From NCBI GenBank assembly GCA_964561005.1, contig CAZLNO010000072.1, forward strand, positions 1 to 21,454: DNA of 21,454 nucleotides, in the 5' to 3' direction. Positions 1 through 7,023 of this stretch are shown here, piece after piece. The DNA comes from CAZLNO01 sp964561005 (GTDB taxonomy: Bacteria > Pseudomonadota > Alphaproteobacteria > Kiloniellales > Rhodovibrionaceae). The translations under genes and the position numbers were made by a program. A model generated the notes under the pieces. The model was not told the DNA's origin. It saw only the letters and a program-made list of their open reading frames with translations, and did not search any database. Numbering within the stretch: the first letter of the stretch is position 1; the number at the start of each line of letters is the position of its first letter.

Positions 1-3
1 CCC

Positions 4-39
4 CGCCGGTCGGGGGCTTGCCCCCGACCGGAGCGTTTT
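4..39 (+). repeat. REP-like palindrome, left copy
   Basis: A perfect 12-bp stem, CCGGTCGGGGGC (6-17) and GCCCCCGACCGG (20-31), surrounds a TT centre and is followed by AGCGTTTT. The stretch 4-39 matches 3467-3502 at 35 of 36 positions. It lies just upstream of the first phage-type gene. The hairpin followed by a short T-run could also end transcription arriving from the left. Confidence 0.8.
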
Positions 40-113
40 CGTTTCAGGTCGCGATACCAACCCCACAACCCCACCCACCCACAACCGAACCCGAAGGGAG
101 ATGGCGATTCCCC

Positions 114-497
114 ATGATGGACACGCAGGAAGCAGCGCGCCTGGAGGTCGCGGCGGCCTTGCCCGAGGCGATCGCGCGCGCCCTGGACAGCTACCTCACC
201 TTCTCGCGGGCCGAGCCGCCGGAGGAGCCGCGGGAGTACGCGCAATTCCAGACCGCCTGCAAGAACGCGCTGGCGCATCTCGACGCGCTCTTGCGGCTGG
301 CGCAGGCCTTGCAGCCCTCGGCGGCGGCGGGGCGGCCGTCGGGAGCGCCGGCGGACGGCTCGGCGGAGCTGAAGGCGCTGCTGCGCCAGGCGCGGGCGGC
401 GGTGTCCGGGCTGGCCAGCCCGGCGTCCGCATCCCCGCCGTCCGCGTCCCCGGATTCCCGGAGTTCGTCTGGGTCTGGACCCACGCCCAGGGCATGA
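114..497 (+). CDS. Small protein upstream of terminase; possible small packaging subunit
   Basis: A 127-residue protein of unrecognised family. The first 65 or so residues are predicted helical and charged (MMDTQEAARLEVAAALPEAI onward). The C-terminal 40 residues are low-complexity Ala/Ser/Pro ending in SSSGSGPTPRA. The chosen start is ATG 114, with ATG 117 as an alternative, behind AAGGGAG at 94-100. The longer in-frame extension to base 18 is rejected because it would translate the palindrome. Its stop overlaps the start of the large terminase as ATGA (494-497), so the two are probably translationally coupled. Position and size suggest a small terminase subunit or packaging accessory, but I see no clear helix-turn-helix. 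That role is inferred from context only. Confidence 0.6.
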   Translation: MMDTQEAARLEVAAALPEAIARALDSYLTFSRAEPPEEPREYAQFQTACKNALAHLDALLRLAQALQPSAAAGRPSGAPADGSAELKALLRQARAAVSGLASPASASPPSASPDSRSSSGSGPTPRA

Positions 498-1924
498 GCG
501 CCCCGGCCATCCATCTGCGGATGGCCGCGTGGCTGGAGGACCAGTGGCGGCGCGGCGCGCGCGAGCTGCTGCTGATGGCCTTCCGCGGCGCCGGCAAGTC
601 GACCATCGTCGGGCTGTTCTGCGCCTGGCTGCTGGGCGAGGACCCGAATCTGCGCATCCTAGTGCTGGCGGCCGAGCAGACGCTGGCGGGCAAGATGGTG
701 CGCAACGTCAAGCGCATCGTCGAGCGCCACCCCTTCCTGCAGGGGCTGAAGCCCGAGCGCGTCGACCAGTGGGCCGGCGATCGCTTCACCGTGGCGCGCC
801 CGCGCGAGCTGCGCGACCCCTCGATGCTGGCGCGCGGCATCGCCGGCAACGTCACCGGCTCGCGCGCCGACGTCATCATCTGCGACGACGTGGAGGTGCC
901 GAACACCTGCGATACCGCCGAGAAGCGGGCCGAGCTGCGCCAGCGCCTGGCCGAGATCGACTACGTGCTGGTGACCGGCGGACTGCAGCTCTACGTCGGC
1001 ACGCCGCACACCTACGAGACCATCTACGCCGCCGAGGCGCGGGCGGAGGCGGGGGAGGAGCGGCCCTTCCTGGACGGCTTCGAACGGCTGGAGCTGCCGC
1101 TGGTGGACGAGGCGGGCACGCCGGCCTGGCCGGAGCGCTTCCCGCCCGAGCGCGTGGCGGCGATGCGCCGGCGCAGCGGGCCCAACAAGTTCGCCAGCCA
1201 GATGCTGCTGCGGCCGGTCAACATCGCCGAGGGCCGCCTCGACCCGGACAAGCTGCGGCCCTACGAGGGCGAGCTGGACTACGTCGAGGGCAACCGCGAG
1301 GCCATCCTGACCCTGCTGGGCCGGCGGCTGGTCTCGGCGAGCTGCTGCTGGGACCCGGCCTACGGCGATCCGCGGCGCGGCGATTCGAGCGTCATCGCCG
1401 CCGTCTTCGTGGACGGGGAGGGGCGCTACTACCTGCACCGCATCGCCTACCTGACCCACGACCCGGCGCGCGTGGGGGAAGTGAACGAGGCCCAGCAGCT
1501 CTGCCGCCAGGCGGTGGCCTTCGCGCGCGACCTCCACCTGCCCTCGATCACCGTGGAGAACAACGGCATCGGCCGCTTCATCCCCGGCATGCTGCGGAAC
1601 GAGCTGGCCAAGGCCGGTGTCGCCTGCGCGGTGCGCGAGGTGACCCACCGCCAGGCCAAGGACCGCCGCATCCTGGAGGCGTTCGACGCCCCGCTGGCCG
1701 CCGGGGCGCTGTTCGCCCACCGCGGCGTCTGGGACACCCCCTTCGTGCGGGAGATGCGCGAATGGCGGCCCGAGGCAAGCGGTGCGCGCGACGACGGCCT
1801 GGACGCCGTGGCCGCCTGCCTCGCCGGCGAGCCGGTGCGCCTGCCGCGCTTCGCCCCGGCCGGCCGGCAGTCCTGGCGGCCCGGCGGCGCCGGCGTCGCC
1901 GCGCCGCACGACTTCGAGGTGTGA
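494..1924 (+). CDS. Phage terminase large subunit (ATPase-nuclease)
   Basis: A 476-residue large terminase, the motor that packages DNA into phage or gene-transfer-agent heads. The N-terminal ATPase has Walker A RGAGKST (residues 31-37), Walker B DVIICDD (126-132) and a coupling-type motif LYVGTPHT (about 166-173). The C-terminal RNase H-like nuclease shows the expected acidic positions: D287 in CCWDPAYGD, E355 in TVENNGIG, and D434/D437 in RDDGLDAVAA. All three motif groups are intact, so the enzyme looks functional. The start at ATG 494 overlaps the preceding stop and leaves a normal N-terminus; the open frame reaching back to base 101 overlaps the upstream gene and is not used. No portal or capsid gene follows, which is unusual for a complete prophage. 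Confidence 0.9.
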   Translation: MSAPAIHLRMAAWLEDQWRRGARELLLMAFRGAGKSTIVGLFCAWLLGEDPNLRILVLAAEQTLAGKMVRNVKRIVERHPFLQGLKPERVDQWAGDRFTVARPRELRDPSMLARGIAGNVTGSRADVIICDDVEVPNTCDTAEKRAELRQRLAEIDYVLVTGGLQLYVGTPHTYETIYAAEARAEAGEERPFLDGFERLELPLVDEAGTPAWPERFPPERVAAMRRRSGPNKFASQMLLRPVNIAEGRLDPDKLRPYEGELDYVEGNREAILTLLGRRLVSASCCWDPAYGDPRRGDSSVIAAVFVDGEGRYYLHRIAYLTHDPARVGEVNEAQQLCRQAVAFARDLHLPSITVENNGIGRFIPGMLRNELAKAGVACAVREVTHRQAKDRRILEAFDAPLAAGALFAHRGVWDTPFVREMREWRPEASGARDDGLDAVAACLAGEPVRLPRFAPAGRQSWRPGGAGVAAPHDFEV

Positions 1925-1960
1925 GGGCGACGGACCGCCGCATTCGTCCGCCCGCGTCAT

Positions 1961-2048
1961 CCTCATGCTTCGACGGGCTCAGCATGAGGCCCTCATGCTT
2001 CGACGGGCTCAGCATGAGGCCCTCGTCCTGAGCTTGTCGAAGGATGAG
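1961..2048. repeat. Palindromic intergenic repeat cluster, three units
   Basis: Two identical 30-bp tandem units (1961-1990 and 1991-2020) each form a 9-bp stem, CCTCATGCT with AGCATGAGG, around an 11-nt loop. A third, diverged unit (2021-2048) carries the same CTTCGAC..GCTCAG core in the opposite orientation and ends in GGATGAG. I recall this core as a common dispersed intergenic repeat of high-GC Proteobacteria. It occupies the gap between the terminase and the next gene. Confidence 0.85.
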
Positions 2049-2124
2049 TTCCGCCACCGAATTTGAGCACTCAATGCCATGACGGCGCCGCCGCGCGTCA
2101 ACCCCAATCACACAGGATGAAAAG

Positions 2125-2439
2125 ATGATGCTGGACGTCGACATGAACGTGGTCTGGTGGATCACGGTCGTCGAGCTGCCGGCCCTGAGCGGGCTGCTGC
2201 TGCTGATCGTGCGCGTCAAGCGCGAGCTTCGGGACGCCCTGGACGTCGAACACCGGCGCCTGGACGACGACCTGGAGAAGCTGCGCGGCGCGCTGTCCGA
2301 CCACAAGGTCGCGGTGGCCGAGACCTACGCCTCGGTCCCGGCGTTGCGCGACGCCGAGGGGCGGCTGACGGCGCACCTCGTGCGCATCGAGAAGAAGCTG
2401 GACAGCCTGGGCTTCCAGGGCGCGGGAGCCCTGGCATGA
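2125..2439 (+). CDS. Small membrane-anchored coiled-coil phage protein
   Basis: A 104-residue protein with one N-terminal membrane segment (residues about 9-29, VVWWITVVELPALSGLLLL) followed by a charged helical or coiled-coil region (about 31-95, with KRELRDALD and LVRIEKKLDSLG). An AGGA at 2114-2117 precedes ATG 2125; ATG 2128 is an alternative. The architecture resembles small membrane proteins of phage morphogenesis/lysis regions, such as DUF2730-type proteins of Mu-like phages, but I cannot assign it firmly. It overlaps the next gene by ATGA (2436-2439), so it is probably co-translated with the hydrolase-like protein and the holin. A spanin- or holin-accessory role is possible but unproven. 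Confidence 0.65.
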   Translation: MMLDVDMNVVWWITVVELPALSGLLLLIVRVKRELRDALDVEHRRLDDDLEKLRGALSDHKVAVAETYASVPALRDAEGRLTAHLVRIEKKLDSLGFQGAGALA

Positions 2440-2870
2440 GGCCCGGCCTGGACCCGCGCCACGCGCCCGCCCGCCGGCTGGTGCCGCTGCGCCAGGGCGC
2501 CCCGGCCGGGACGCTCGGGACGGCCGAGACCGTCGAAGCCGCTCCGCGACTGGCCGGGTTGCTCCGGCGCGACCACCTGGGGCTGCCGGTGGCGACGCTG
2601 GAGGCCATTGCCGCCACGCTCGCCAACCGCGTGCGCCGCGTCGGCGCGGACGCCGCCGGGCTGCCGCCGCTGTCCGAGGCGCCGGCGGCGGGGCCGAGCC
2701 AGCGCCGGATCGCGGGGCGGGCGCTGGCGGATGCGCTGCGCACGCCGGTCGGCGGGGCGACGCGCTATCACCCCGAGGGCGCCGAGCCGCCCTGGGCGCG
2801 CGGGCGCCTATCGGTCGCCGAGCTGGGCGGCTTCCTGTTCCACGACCTTTCCGACACGCGCGAGGAGTGA
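2436..2870 (+). CDS. SleB-like cell-wall hydrolase remnant
   Basis: A 144-residue protein. Its C-terminal part (residues about 100-140) reads GGATRYHPEGAEPPWARG then ELGGFLFH, close to the SleB/cell-wall-hydrolase pattern GGAthYH..g..P.Wa......iG.H.F. Upstream, LEAIAATLANRVRR matches the family AVA.V.LNR segment. The EARGE catalytic-type stretch that normally precedes this is replaced by RRDHLGLPV, so the general-acid glutamate appears to be missing. The protein may be inactive, or a binding/regulatory derivative. The start overlaps the upstream stop, and the stop is 3 bp from the holin start. Together with the holin this forms a lysis cassette of the type seen in alphaproteobacterial phages and gene transfer agents. 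Family assignment is by motif memory. Confidence 0.55.
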   Translation: MRPGLDPRHAPARRLVPLRQGAPAGTLGTAETVEAAPRLAGLLRRDHLGLPVATLEAIAATLANRVRRVGADAAGLPPLSEAPAAGPSQRRIAGRALADALRTPVGGATRYHPEGAEPPWARGRLSVAELGGFLFHDLSDTREE

Positions 2871-2873
2871 GCC

Positions 2874-3434
2874 ATGCTTGCCGGACTGCTGGCCTCGGTC
2901 GGCCTGCCGTTCCTGACCCGGCTGGTCTCCGACGGCCTGAAGAGCATCGACAACCCGGTGGCCCAGGCCGCCGGCGGCGCCCTGGACGAGGTGGACGAGG
3001 CCCTGGGGCGCCAGGAAATCACCCCCGAGCAGCTTGCCGAGGCCAACCGCCACGTGGAGAAGATGGCCGCCATCCGCGCCCAGAGGGAAGAGGCGGCGCT
3101 GACCCAGGTGAACCGCACCATGCGCGCGGAGGTGACCAGCGACGACGCCTATGTGCGGCGCTGGCGCCCCACCTTCGGCTACGCGGTGGCGCTGACCTGG
3201 ACGGTGCAGATGGCCGGACTGACCTATGCCGTCGTCATGACTCCCGAGTTCGCGGGGGAGATCCTGGCGGCCATGACCAACCTCTCGATGATCTGGGGGA
3301 TCGCGCTGTCGATCCTGGGCATCAACGTCGCCAAGCGCTCGCGCGACAAGGAGATCGCCGCCGGCCGCCTGCCCGAGCCGGGGCTGCTGCAACGGCTCGC
3401 CGGGCCGCTGGTGGGCGGCGGCAGGAAAGAGTGA
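2874..3434 (+). CDS. 3TM-type holin (gene-transfer-release family)
   Basis: A 186-residue membrane protein resembling the 'holin of 3TMs, for gene-transfer release' family (GTA_holin_3TM). The N-terminus is a hydrophobic helix (residues about 1-17), followed by a charged helical linker (35-90). The hallmark VRRWRPTFGYAVAL (about 94-107) opens a hydrophobic segment to about 122, and a last segment runs 130-152. The tail is basic. GAGGAG at 2862-2867 is a good ribosome site for ATG 2874. Holins of this family permeabilise the inner membrane so that endolysin reaches the wall during phage or GTA release. It is the last gene of the block, 33 bp before the right-hand REP-like element. Confidence 0.8.
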   Translation: MLAGLLASVGLPFLTRLVSDGLKSIDNPVAQAAGGALDEVDEALGRQEITPEQLAEANRHVEKMAAIRAQREEAALTQVNRTMRAEVTSDDAYVRRWRPTFGYAVALTWTVQMAGLTYAVVMTPEFAGEILAAMTNLSMIWGIALSILGINVAKRSRDKEIAAGRLPEPGLLQRLAGPLVGGGRKE

Positions 3435-3466
3435 TCGGGGTTGGTGCCGCCTTTTCGGTCGGCGTT

Positions 3467-3552
3467 CGCCGGTCGGGGGCTTGCCCCCGACCGGAACGTT
3501 TTTTCGGTGAGCGCGGAAGCAAACGTTCGGGGCGCGGGCAAGCCCGCGCCCC
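3467..3552. repeat. BIME-like pair of inverted REP-like palindromes; also terminator-like
   Basis: Element 1 is CCGGTCGGGGGC (3469-3480), TT, GCCCCCGACCGG (3483-3494), then AACGTTTTTT. Element 2, in inverted orientation, is GGGGCGCGGGC (3529-3539), AA, GCCCGCGCCCC (3542-3552), preceded by AAACGTTC. Read on its own strand, element 2 is palindrome-TT-palindrome followed by GAACGTTT. The two therefore share the tail AACGTTT but have different, fully compensated stems. A further small hairpin GCGGCC/GGCCGC sits at 3553-3569. The first hairpin plus T6 (3499-3504) could terminate holin-operon transcription. Confidence 0.8.
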
Positions 3553-3697
3553 GCGGCCTTTTCGGCCGCACGACGACAGCATCTGGCGAGCACGCCCGGC
3601 TCGTCGGGGGTGGCCTGCGCCGCCGGCCTCGGCTAGCCTCGCCGCCCATGAGACTTCGGCGGCAGTCAGTGCAGGCGAGATCGGGGAGGGCGCGGCG

Positions 3698-4759
3698 GTG
3701 GACCTCTATCCGCTGATCGCGCCCGCCCTGCGCGCGCTGGACCCCGAGCGGGCGCACCGCCTGACGGTCTGGGGCCTGCGCCACGGCCTGGCTCCCAGAA
3801 GCCGGGAAGCGGCCGACCCCCGGCTGAGCCAGAGCCTGTGGGGCAAGACCTTTCCCAATCCCATCGGACTGGCCGCCGGCTTCGACAAGGACGCGGCGGC
3901 GGTCGGGCCGCTGCTCGACCTCGGATTCGGCTTCGTCGAGGTGGGCAGCATCACCCCGCGGCCGCAGCCCGGCAATCCCCGGCCCCGAGTGTTCCGGCTT
4001 CCCGAGGACGGCGCCGTCATCAACCGCATGGGCTTCAACAGCGCCGGTCTGGACGTCGCCGAGGCCAACCTCGCGGCGTTCCGCGGGTCCGGGCGCGGCG
4101 GTCTTGTCGGCGTGAACCTGGGCAAGAACCGGGACAGCGCCGACGCCGCCGCGGACTATGCCACGGGGGCGAAACGCCTGGCCCCGCTGGCGGACTACCT
4201 TGTCGTCAACGTCTCCTCGCCGAACACGCCGGGCCTGCGGGCGCTGCAGGGGCGCGACGAACTGGCGCGCCTGCTGGACCGCGTTCTGGCGGCCCGGGAG
4301 CAGGCCGGCGTCCGGCCCGCGCCGCCGCTGCTGCTGAAGATCGCCCCCGACCTGACCGAGCAGGACAGGATCGATATCGCCGAGGTGGCCCTGGCGAGCG
4401 GCCTCGACGGCCTGATCGTCTCCAACACCACGATCGCGCGCCCGCCCGGCCTGAAGAGCCGGCACCGCCATGAGGCCGGCGGGCTCAGCGGCCGGCCCCT
4501 GTTCGACCCCTCGACGGCGCTGCTCGGGGAGATGTACCGCCTGACCGGGGGGCGTCTCGTGCTGATCGGCGTCGGTGGCATTGACGGCGTGCAGTCCGCC
4601 CTCGAAAAAATCGAAAATGGCGCTAGTTTGGTGGAAGTATACACCGCGCTCGTGTATCATGGACCGTGGCTGGTGGCTCGGATCACGGCCGAACTTGCCG
4701 ACAAACTGGCGATTTGTGGTGCCTCCGGTATTGCCGGCCTGGTGGGGCGCGGGGTGTAG
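3698..4759 (+). CDS. pyrD: Dihydroorotate dehydrogenase, quinone-linked (class 2)
   Basis: A 353-residue FMN enzyme of de novo pyrimidine synthesis, oxidising dihydroorotate to orotate and passing electrons to the membrane quinone pool. Class 2 features are the short N-terminal membrane-associating helices, LAAGFDKDA, the EVGSITPRPQPGNPRPR segment, INRMGFNSAG, NVSSPNTPGLR with the class 2 serine pair (residues 173-174), LLLKIAPDL, VSNTT, and the phosphate-binding IGVGGI. Start GTG 3698 follows GGGGAGGG at 3683-3690 and gives the usual family length. The longer open frame upstream runs back through the REP-like repeats and is not used. From about 4597 the codons become AT-richer (gaa aaa atc gaa aat) while the protein stays in family, suggesting a mosaic 3' end. 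Confidence 0.95.
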   Translation: MDLYPLIAPALRALDPERAHRLTVWGLRHGLAPRSREAADPRLSQSLWGKTFPNPIGLAAGFDKDAAAVGPLLDLGFGFVEVGSITPRPQPGNPRPRVFRLPEDGAVINRMGFNSAGLDVAEANLAAFRGSGRGGLVGVNLGKNRDSADAAADYATGAKRLAPLADYLVVNVSSPNTPGLRALQGRDELARLLDRVLAAREQAGVRPAPPLLLKIAPDLTEQDRIDIAEVALASGLDGLIVSNTTIARPPGLKSRHRHEAGGLSGRPLFDPSTALLGEMYRLTGGRLVLIGVGGIDGVQSALEKIENGASLVEVYTALVYHGPWLVARITAELADKLAICGASGIAGLVGRGV

Positions 4760-4818
4760 TGAACGCACGCGGATGATGTATGTGCGACGTGGAAATTTGA
4801 ACAAAACGACCGAGAGAC

Positions 4819-4907
4819 TGTTTTTCTTCAAGAACATCTAGCGTTTGATGTCTATCGGAAACTTCAAGTTGCAGAGCTCCGGCAGGTACAACGCTGCCAA
4901 ATATAAT
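4819..4907 (+). promoter_or_regulatory. AT-rich leader with -10 box and two inverted repeats, before the PAS-MarR gene
   Basis: The 217-bp gap 4760-4976 is much AT-richer than its surroundings. It holds a perfect TATAAT at 4902-4907, with only a weak -35 candidate (CCGGCA, 4879-4884, 17-bp spacing). GGCAG (4881-4885) and CTGCC (4894-4898) form an 18-bp inverted repeat over the -35 to spacer region. TGTTTTT (4819-4825) and AAGAACA (4830-4836) form a second one with one mismatch. MarR-family regulators commonly bind such palindromes in their own promoters, so autoregulation is plausible but inferred. Confidence 0.4.
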
Positions 4908-4976
4908 TTTCGACGACAAAAATATATGGGAGTTCGTAAATTTCCGTGCTAGAGCCACCTCAGGAGCAGGGACAAG

Positions 4977-5870
4977 GTGGCGTTGAACCAAACGATGAAG
5001 AGCATGCAAGGTACGCACGCGCAAGAGGCTGCGGAGATCATTTTCGAGCTCCTGCAGTGCTGTTTGCAATGGGAGCAGGACCTGGGCACCTGCCTGGAAA
5101 ACCTGGAGATACCCACCGTCGTGACCCCGGCGACCAGCGATCTCAAGAGCCAGCAGGTGGTCTTCTGCAACAGCGCATACAAAAGGCGGTTCGGTCACGG
5201 CGAGGAGGACTTGAAGGGGCGCCGGCTGGATGGGTTGCTGGCGCCGGATCTTCGCGGAACGCCGCTCGACGAGCTGAACGAGGCCCTGCGCCAGGAGGGG
5301 CACGGGCAGTCGATGATCGAGCTGGTCGGCAAGGACGGCTCGCGACAGCGGGTCGAGCGCCTTGCGGTGCGCGCGCCGTCCTGGGAAGGCCTGAACGTGG
5401 CCGGCGACGTCTATCTGTTCTTCGACCGGCCGCTCGGCACGCTTACGCCGATCGCCAGCGATGTGGAGGTCTCGGAAAGCCAGCGGATCGCGCTGCAGGT
5501 CGAGACCCTGCTCCGCATGTACATCCACCGCAACTATCGCCAGGGCATGCATCCCGCGCAGTGGTCGGCGTTGCGCTATTTCCGCCTGGCGCCGCCGGAG
5601 GCGCGGACGCTGACCGGGTTCGCCAAGGCACACCGCACCACGATGGGCACGGCCTCGACCACGGTGTCGACGCTGGTCGGCAAGGGCTACCTTAAGAAGC
5701 AGGGATTTCGCGGCTCCGTCGAGGTGACCGACGCGGGGCAGGCGCTGCTGGAGGAAGATCCGCTGAACTATGTCGTGACCTCGCTGCGGGGCATGAGCGA
5801 GGAGCAGCGCCGCTGGGCGCAATACACCTTGACCGCGCTCTGCGAGGCCTTTCAGGGCGACGGCGACTGA
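4977..5870 (+). CDS. PAS-MarR fusion transcriptional regulator
   Basis: A 297-residue protein combining a PAS-like sensor (residues about 47-150) and a MarR-type winged helix (about 165-297). PAS hallmarks are VVFCNSAYKRRFGHGEEDLKG and KDGSRQRVE. The DNA-binding part shows LTGFAKAHRTTMGTASTTVS as the helix-turn-helix, then LVGKGYLKK and a wing ending in VEVTDAGQALL. Start GTG 4977 follows AGGAGCAGGG at 4962-4971; an internal ATG at 4995 is an alternative. Classical MarR proteins are about 150 residues and bind ligands in their dimer interface. Here a separate PAS module probably senses a small molecule, redox state or protein. The protein is cytoplasmic. The AT-rich leader before it contains candidate autoregulatory palindromes. 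The target genes are unknown; neighbouring pyrD or the HAD gene are possible. Confidence 0.8.
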   Translation: MALNQTMKSMQGTHAQEAAEIIFELLQCCLQWEQDLGTCLENLEIPTVVTPATSDLKSQQVVFCNSAYKRRFGHGEEDLKGRRLDGLLAPDLRGTPLDELNEALRQEGHGQSMIELVGKDGSRQRVERLAVRAPSWEGLNVAGDVYLFFDRPLGTLTPIASDVEVSESQRIALQVETLLRMYIHRNYRQGMHPAQWSALRYFRLAPPEARTLTGFAKAHRTTMGTASTTVSTLVGKGYLKKQGFRGSVEVTDAGQALLEEDPLNYVVTSLRGMSEEQRRWAQYTLTALCEAFQGDGD

Positions 5871-6005
5871 TCGGCCCGGCGCGCCCTCCGGCCGCGGGCA
5901 AGCGGGGACACACGATCGCGCCCCTTGATCTTTTGTGTGCCCGCCGCATCTTGCAGGGCGGGGGACGTCGGTGGGCGTCTCGCAGTCCATCGCGCAAGAG
6001 CCAAG

Positions 6006-6884
6006 ATGAACGCCATACCGCCGATGCATGACCGCCTGGCCCAGGCGGCCGCGGGCTACGACACCTTCATCCTCGACCTCTGGGGCGTGCTGCACGACGG
6101 CGTGCGGGCCTATCCCGACGCGGTGGCCAGCCTGCGGGCCATGAAGGCGGCGGGCAAGCGGCTGCTGGTGCTGTCCAACGCGCCGCGTCCCGTGGCGCAG
6201 ATCGCCGCCCGCATGGCCGAGATGGGCCTGACCGCCGACCTCTACGACATCCTGATGTCTTCCGGCGAAGACGCCTGGCGCCACTTGCGCGACCGGCCGA
6301 CGCGCTGGTACCGGCGCCTGGGGCACCGCATGTACCACCTGGGTCCCGAGCGCGACGCGGCGATGCACGAGGGCCTGGATGTCGAGCTGGTCCAGGACGT
6401 GCGCGAAGCGGACTTCGTGCTGCTGACCGGCCCGCCGGATCGCCTGGCGAGCGTGGCGCTGCTGGAGCCGCTGCTGCAGGCGGCCGTGGCCCGGGAACTG
6501 CCGATGATCTGCGCCAATCCCGATCTCGTCGTCATGCGCGGCGAAGCGCTGGAACTCTGCGCCGGCGCCGTGGCCGCCCGCTACGAGGAACTGGGCGGCG
6601 AGGTGCACTACCACGGCAAGCCGCACCGCCGCATCTACCACACCTGCTTTCGCCTGCTGGGCGACCCCGACCCGGCGCGCGTGGTCGCCGTCGGCGACAC
6701 CCTGCGCACCGACGTGGCCGGCGCCAAGGCGGCGGGCATCGATGCCATCCTGGTCACCGGCGGCATCCACGGCGAGGAGCTGGGCGTGGCCATGGGCGAG
6801 CGCCCGGCCCCCGACCGCCTGGCCGCCCTCTACGCCCGCGAGGACCTGCGCCCCGCCGCCGCCGTGCCCGCGTTCCGGTGGTGA
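6006..6884 (+). CDS. HAD superfamily class IIA hydrolase
   Basis: A 292-residue cytoplasmic phosphatase-type HAD protein of class IIA, matching the alphaproteobacterial 'HAD-SF-IIA-hyp4' group as I recall it. Motif I is LDLWGVLHDG with nucleophile D24; motif II is LSNAP (S57); motif III is HGKPH (K205); motif IV is VGDTLRTD with D231 and D236. The second residue after the nucleophile is Trp rather than the usual Asp, which I recall as normal for this subgroup (DVWGV or DLWGV). A phosphatase acting on a small phosphorylated metabolite is likely, but the substrate is unknown. The start is ATG 6006 because the frame upstream (to 5925) has no family similarity. Only a weak ribosome site (CAAGAG) is present. 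Confidence 0.85.
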   Translation: MNAIPPMHDRLAQAAAGYDTFILDLWGVLHDGVRAYPDAVASLRAMKAAGKRLLVLSNAPRPVAQIAARMAEMGLTADLYDILMSSGEDAWRHLRDRPTRWYRRLGHRMYHLGPERDAAMHEGLDVELVQDVREADFVLLTGPPDRLASVALLEPLLQAAVARELPMICANPDLVVMRGEALELCAGAVAARYEELGGEVHYHGKPHRRIYHTCFRLLGDPDPARVVAVGDTLRTDVAGAKAAGIDAILVTGGIHGEELGVAMGERPAPDRLAALYAREDLRPAAAVPAFRW

Positions 6885-6969
6885 GGGGCGCAATCGGCCC
6901 TATGGTGGCGGTCCCGGGCTGCTCGATGTCCGCGTGCTTCGAGCCCATCGTCGCCTGATCTGTTTCTCG

Positions 6970-6999
6970 TTGAATTGCACCAGTTGCGTTTGCTAAATC
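6970..6999 (+). promoter_or_regulatory. Candidate promoter for the two-gene membrane cassette
   Basis: TTGAAT (6970-6975) is followed, with 18-bp spacing, by TAAATC (6994-6999). It lies in AT-richer DNA 25 bp before the start at 7024. The match is modest. The rest of the gap 6885-7023 shows nothing recognisable. Confidence 0.3.
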
Positions 7000-7023
7000 A
7001 CGCGATGCAACTTGTAGGATTCA

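Noticed and set aside
18..113. Extension of the first gene upstream to a start at base 18
   Set aside because: It would translate the REP-like palindrome; ATG 114 with a ribosome site at 94-100 is better.
2867..3697. Extension of pyrD upstream to 2867
   Set aside because: This stretch overlaps the holin in another frame and then runs through the repeats. PyrD homology begins just after GTG 3698.
3441..3716. Short open frames in the gap between the holin and pyrD
   Set aside because: Their translations are products of the REP-like palindromes (for example RGLAPDRNVF) and are not gene-like.
5880..5935. Possible terminator hairpin after the PAS-MarR gene (GGACACAC with GTGTGCC)
   Set aside because: The arms are imperfect, the spacing is irregular and there is no T-run after the stem.
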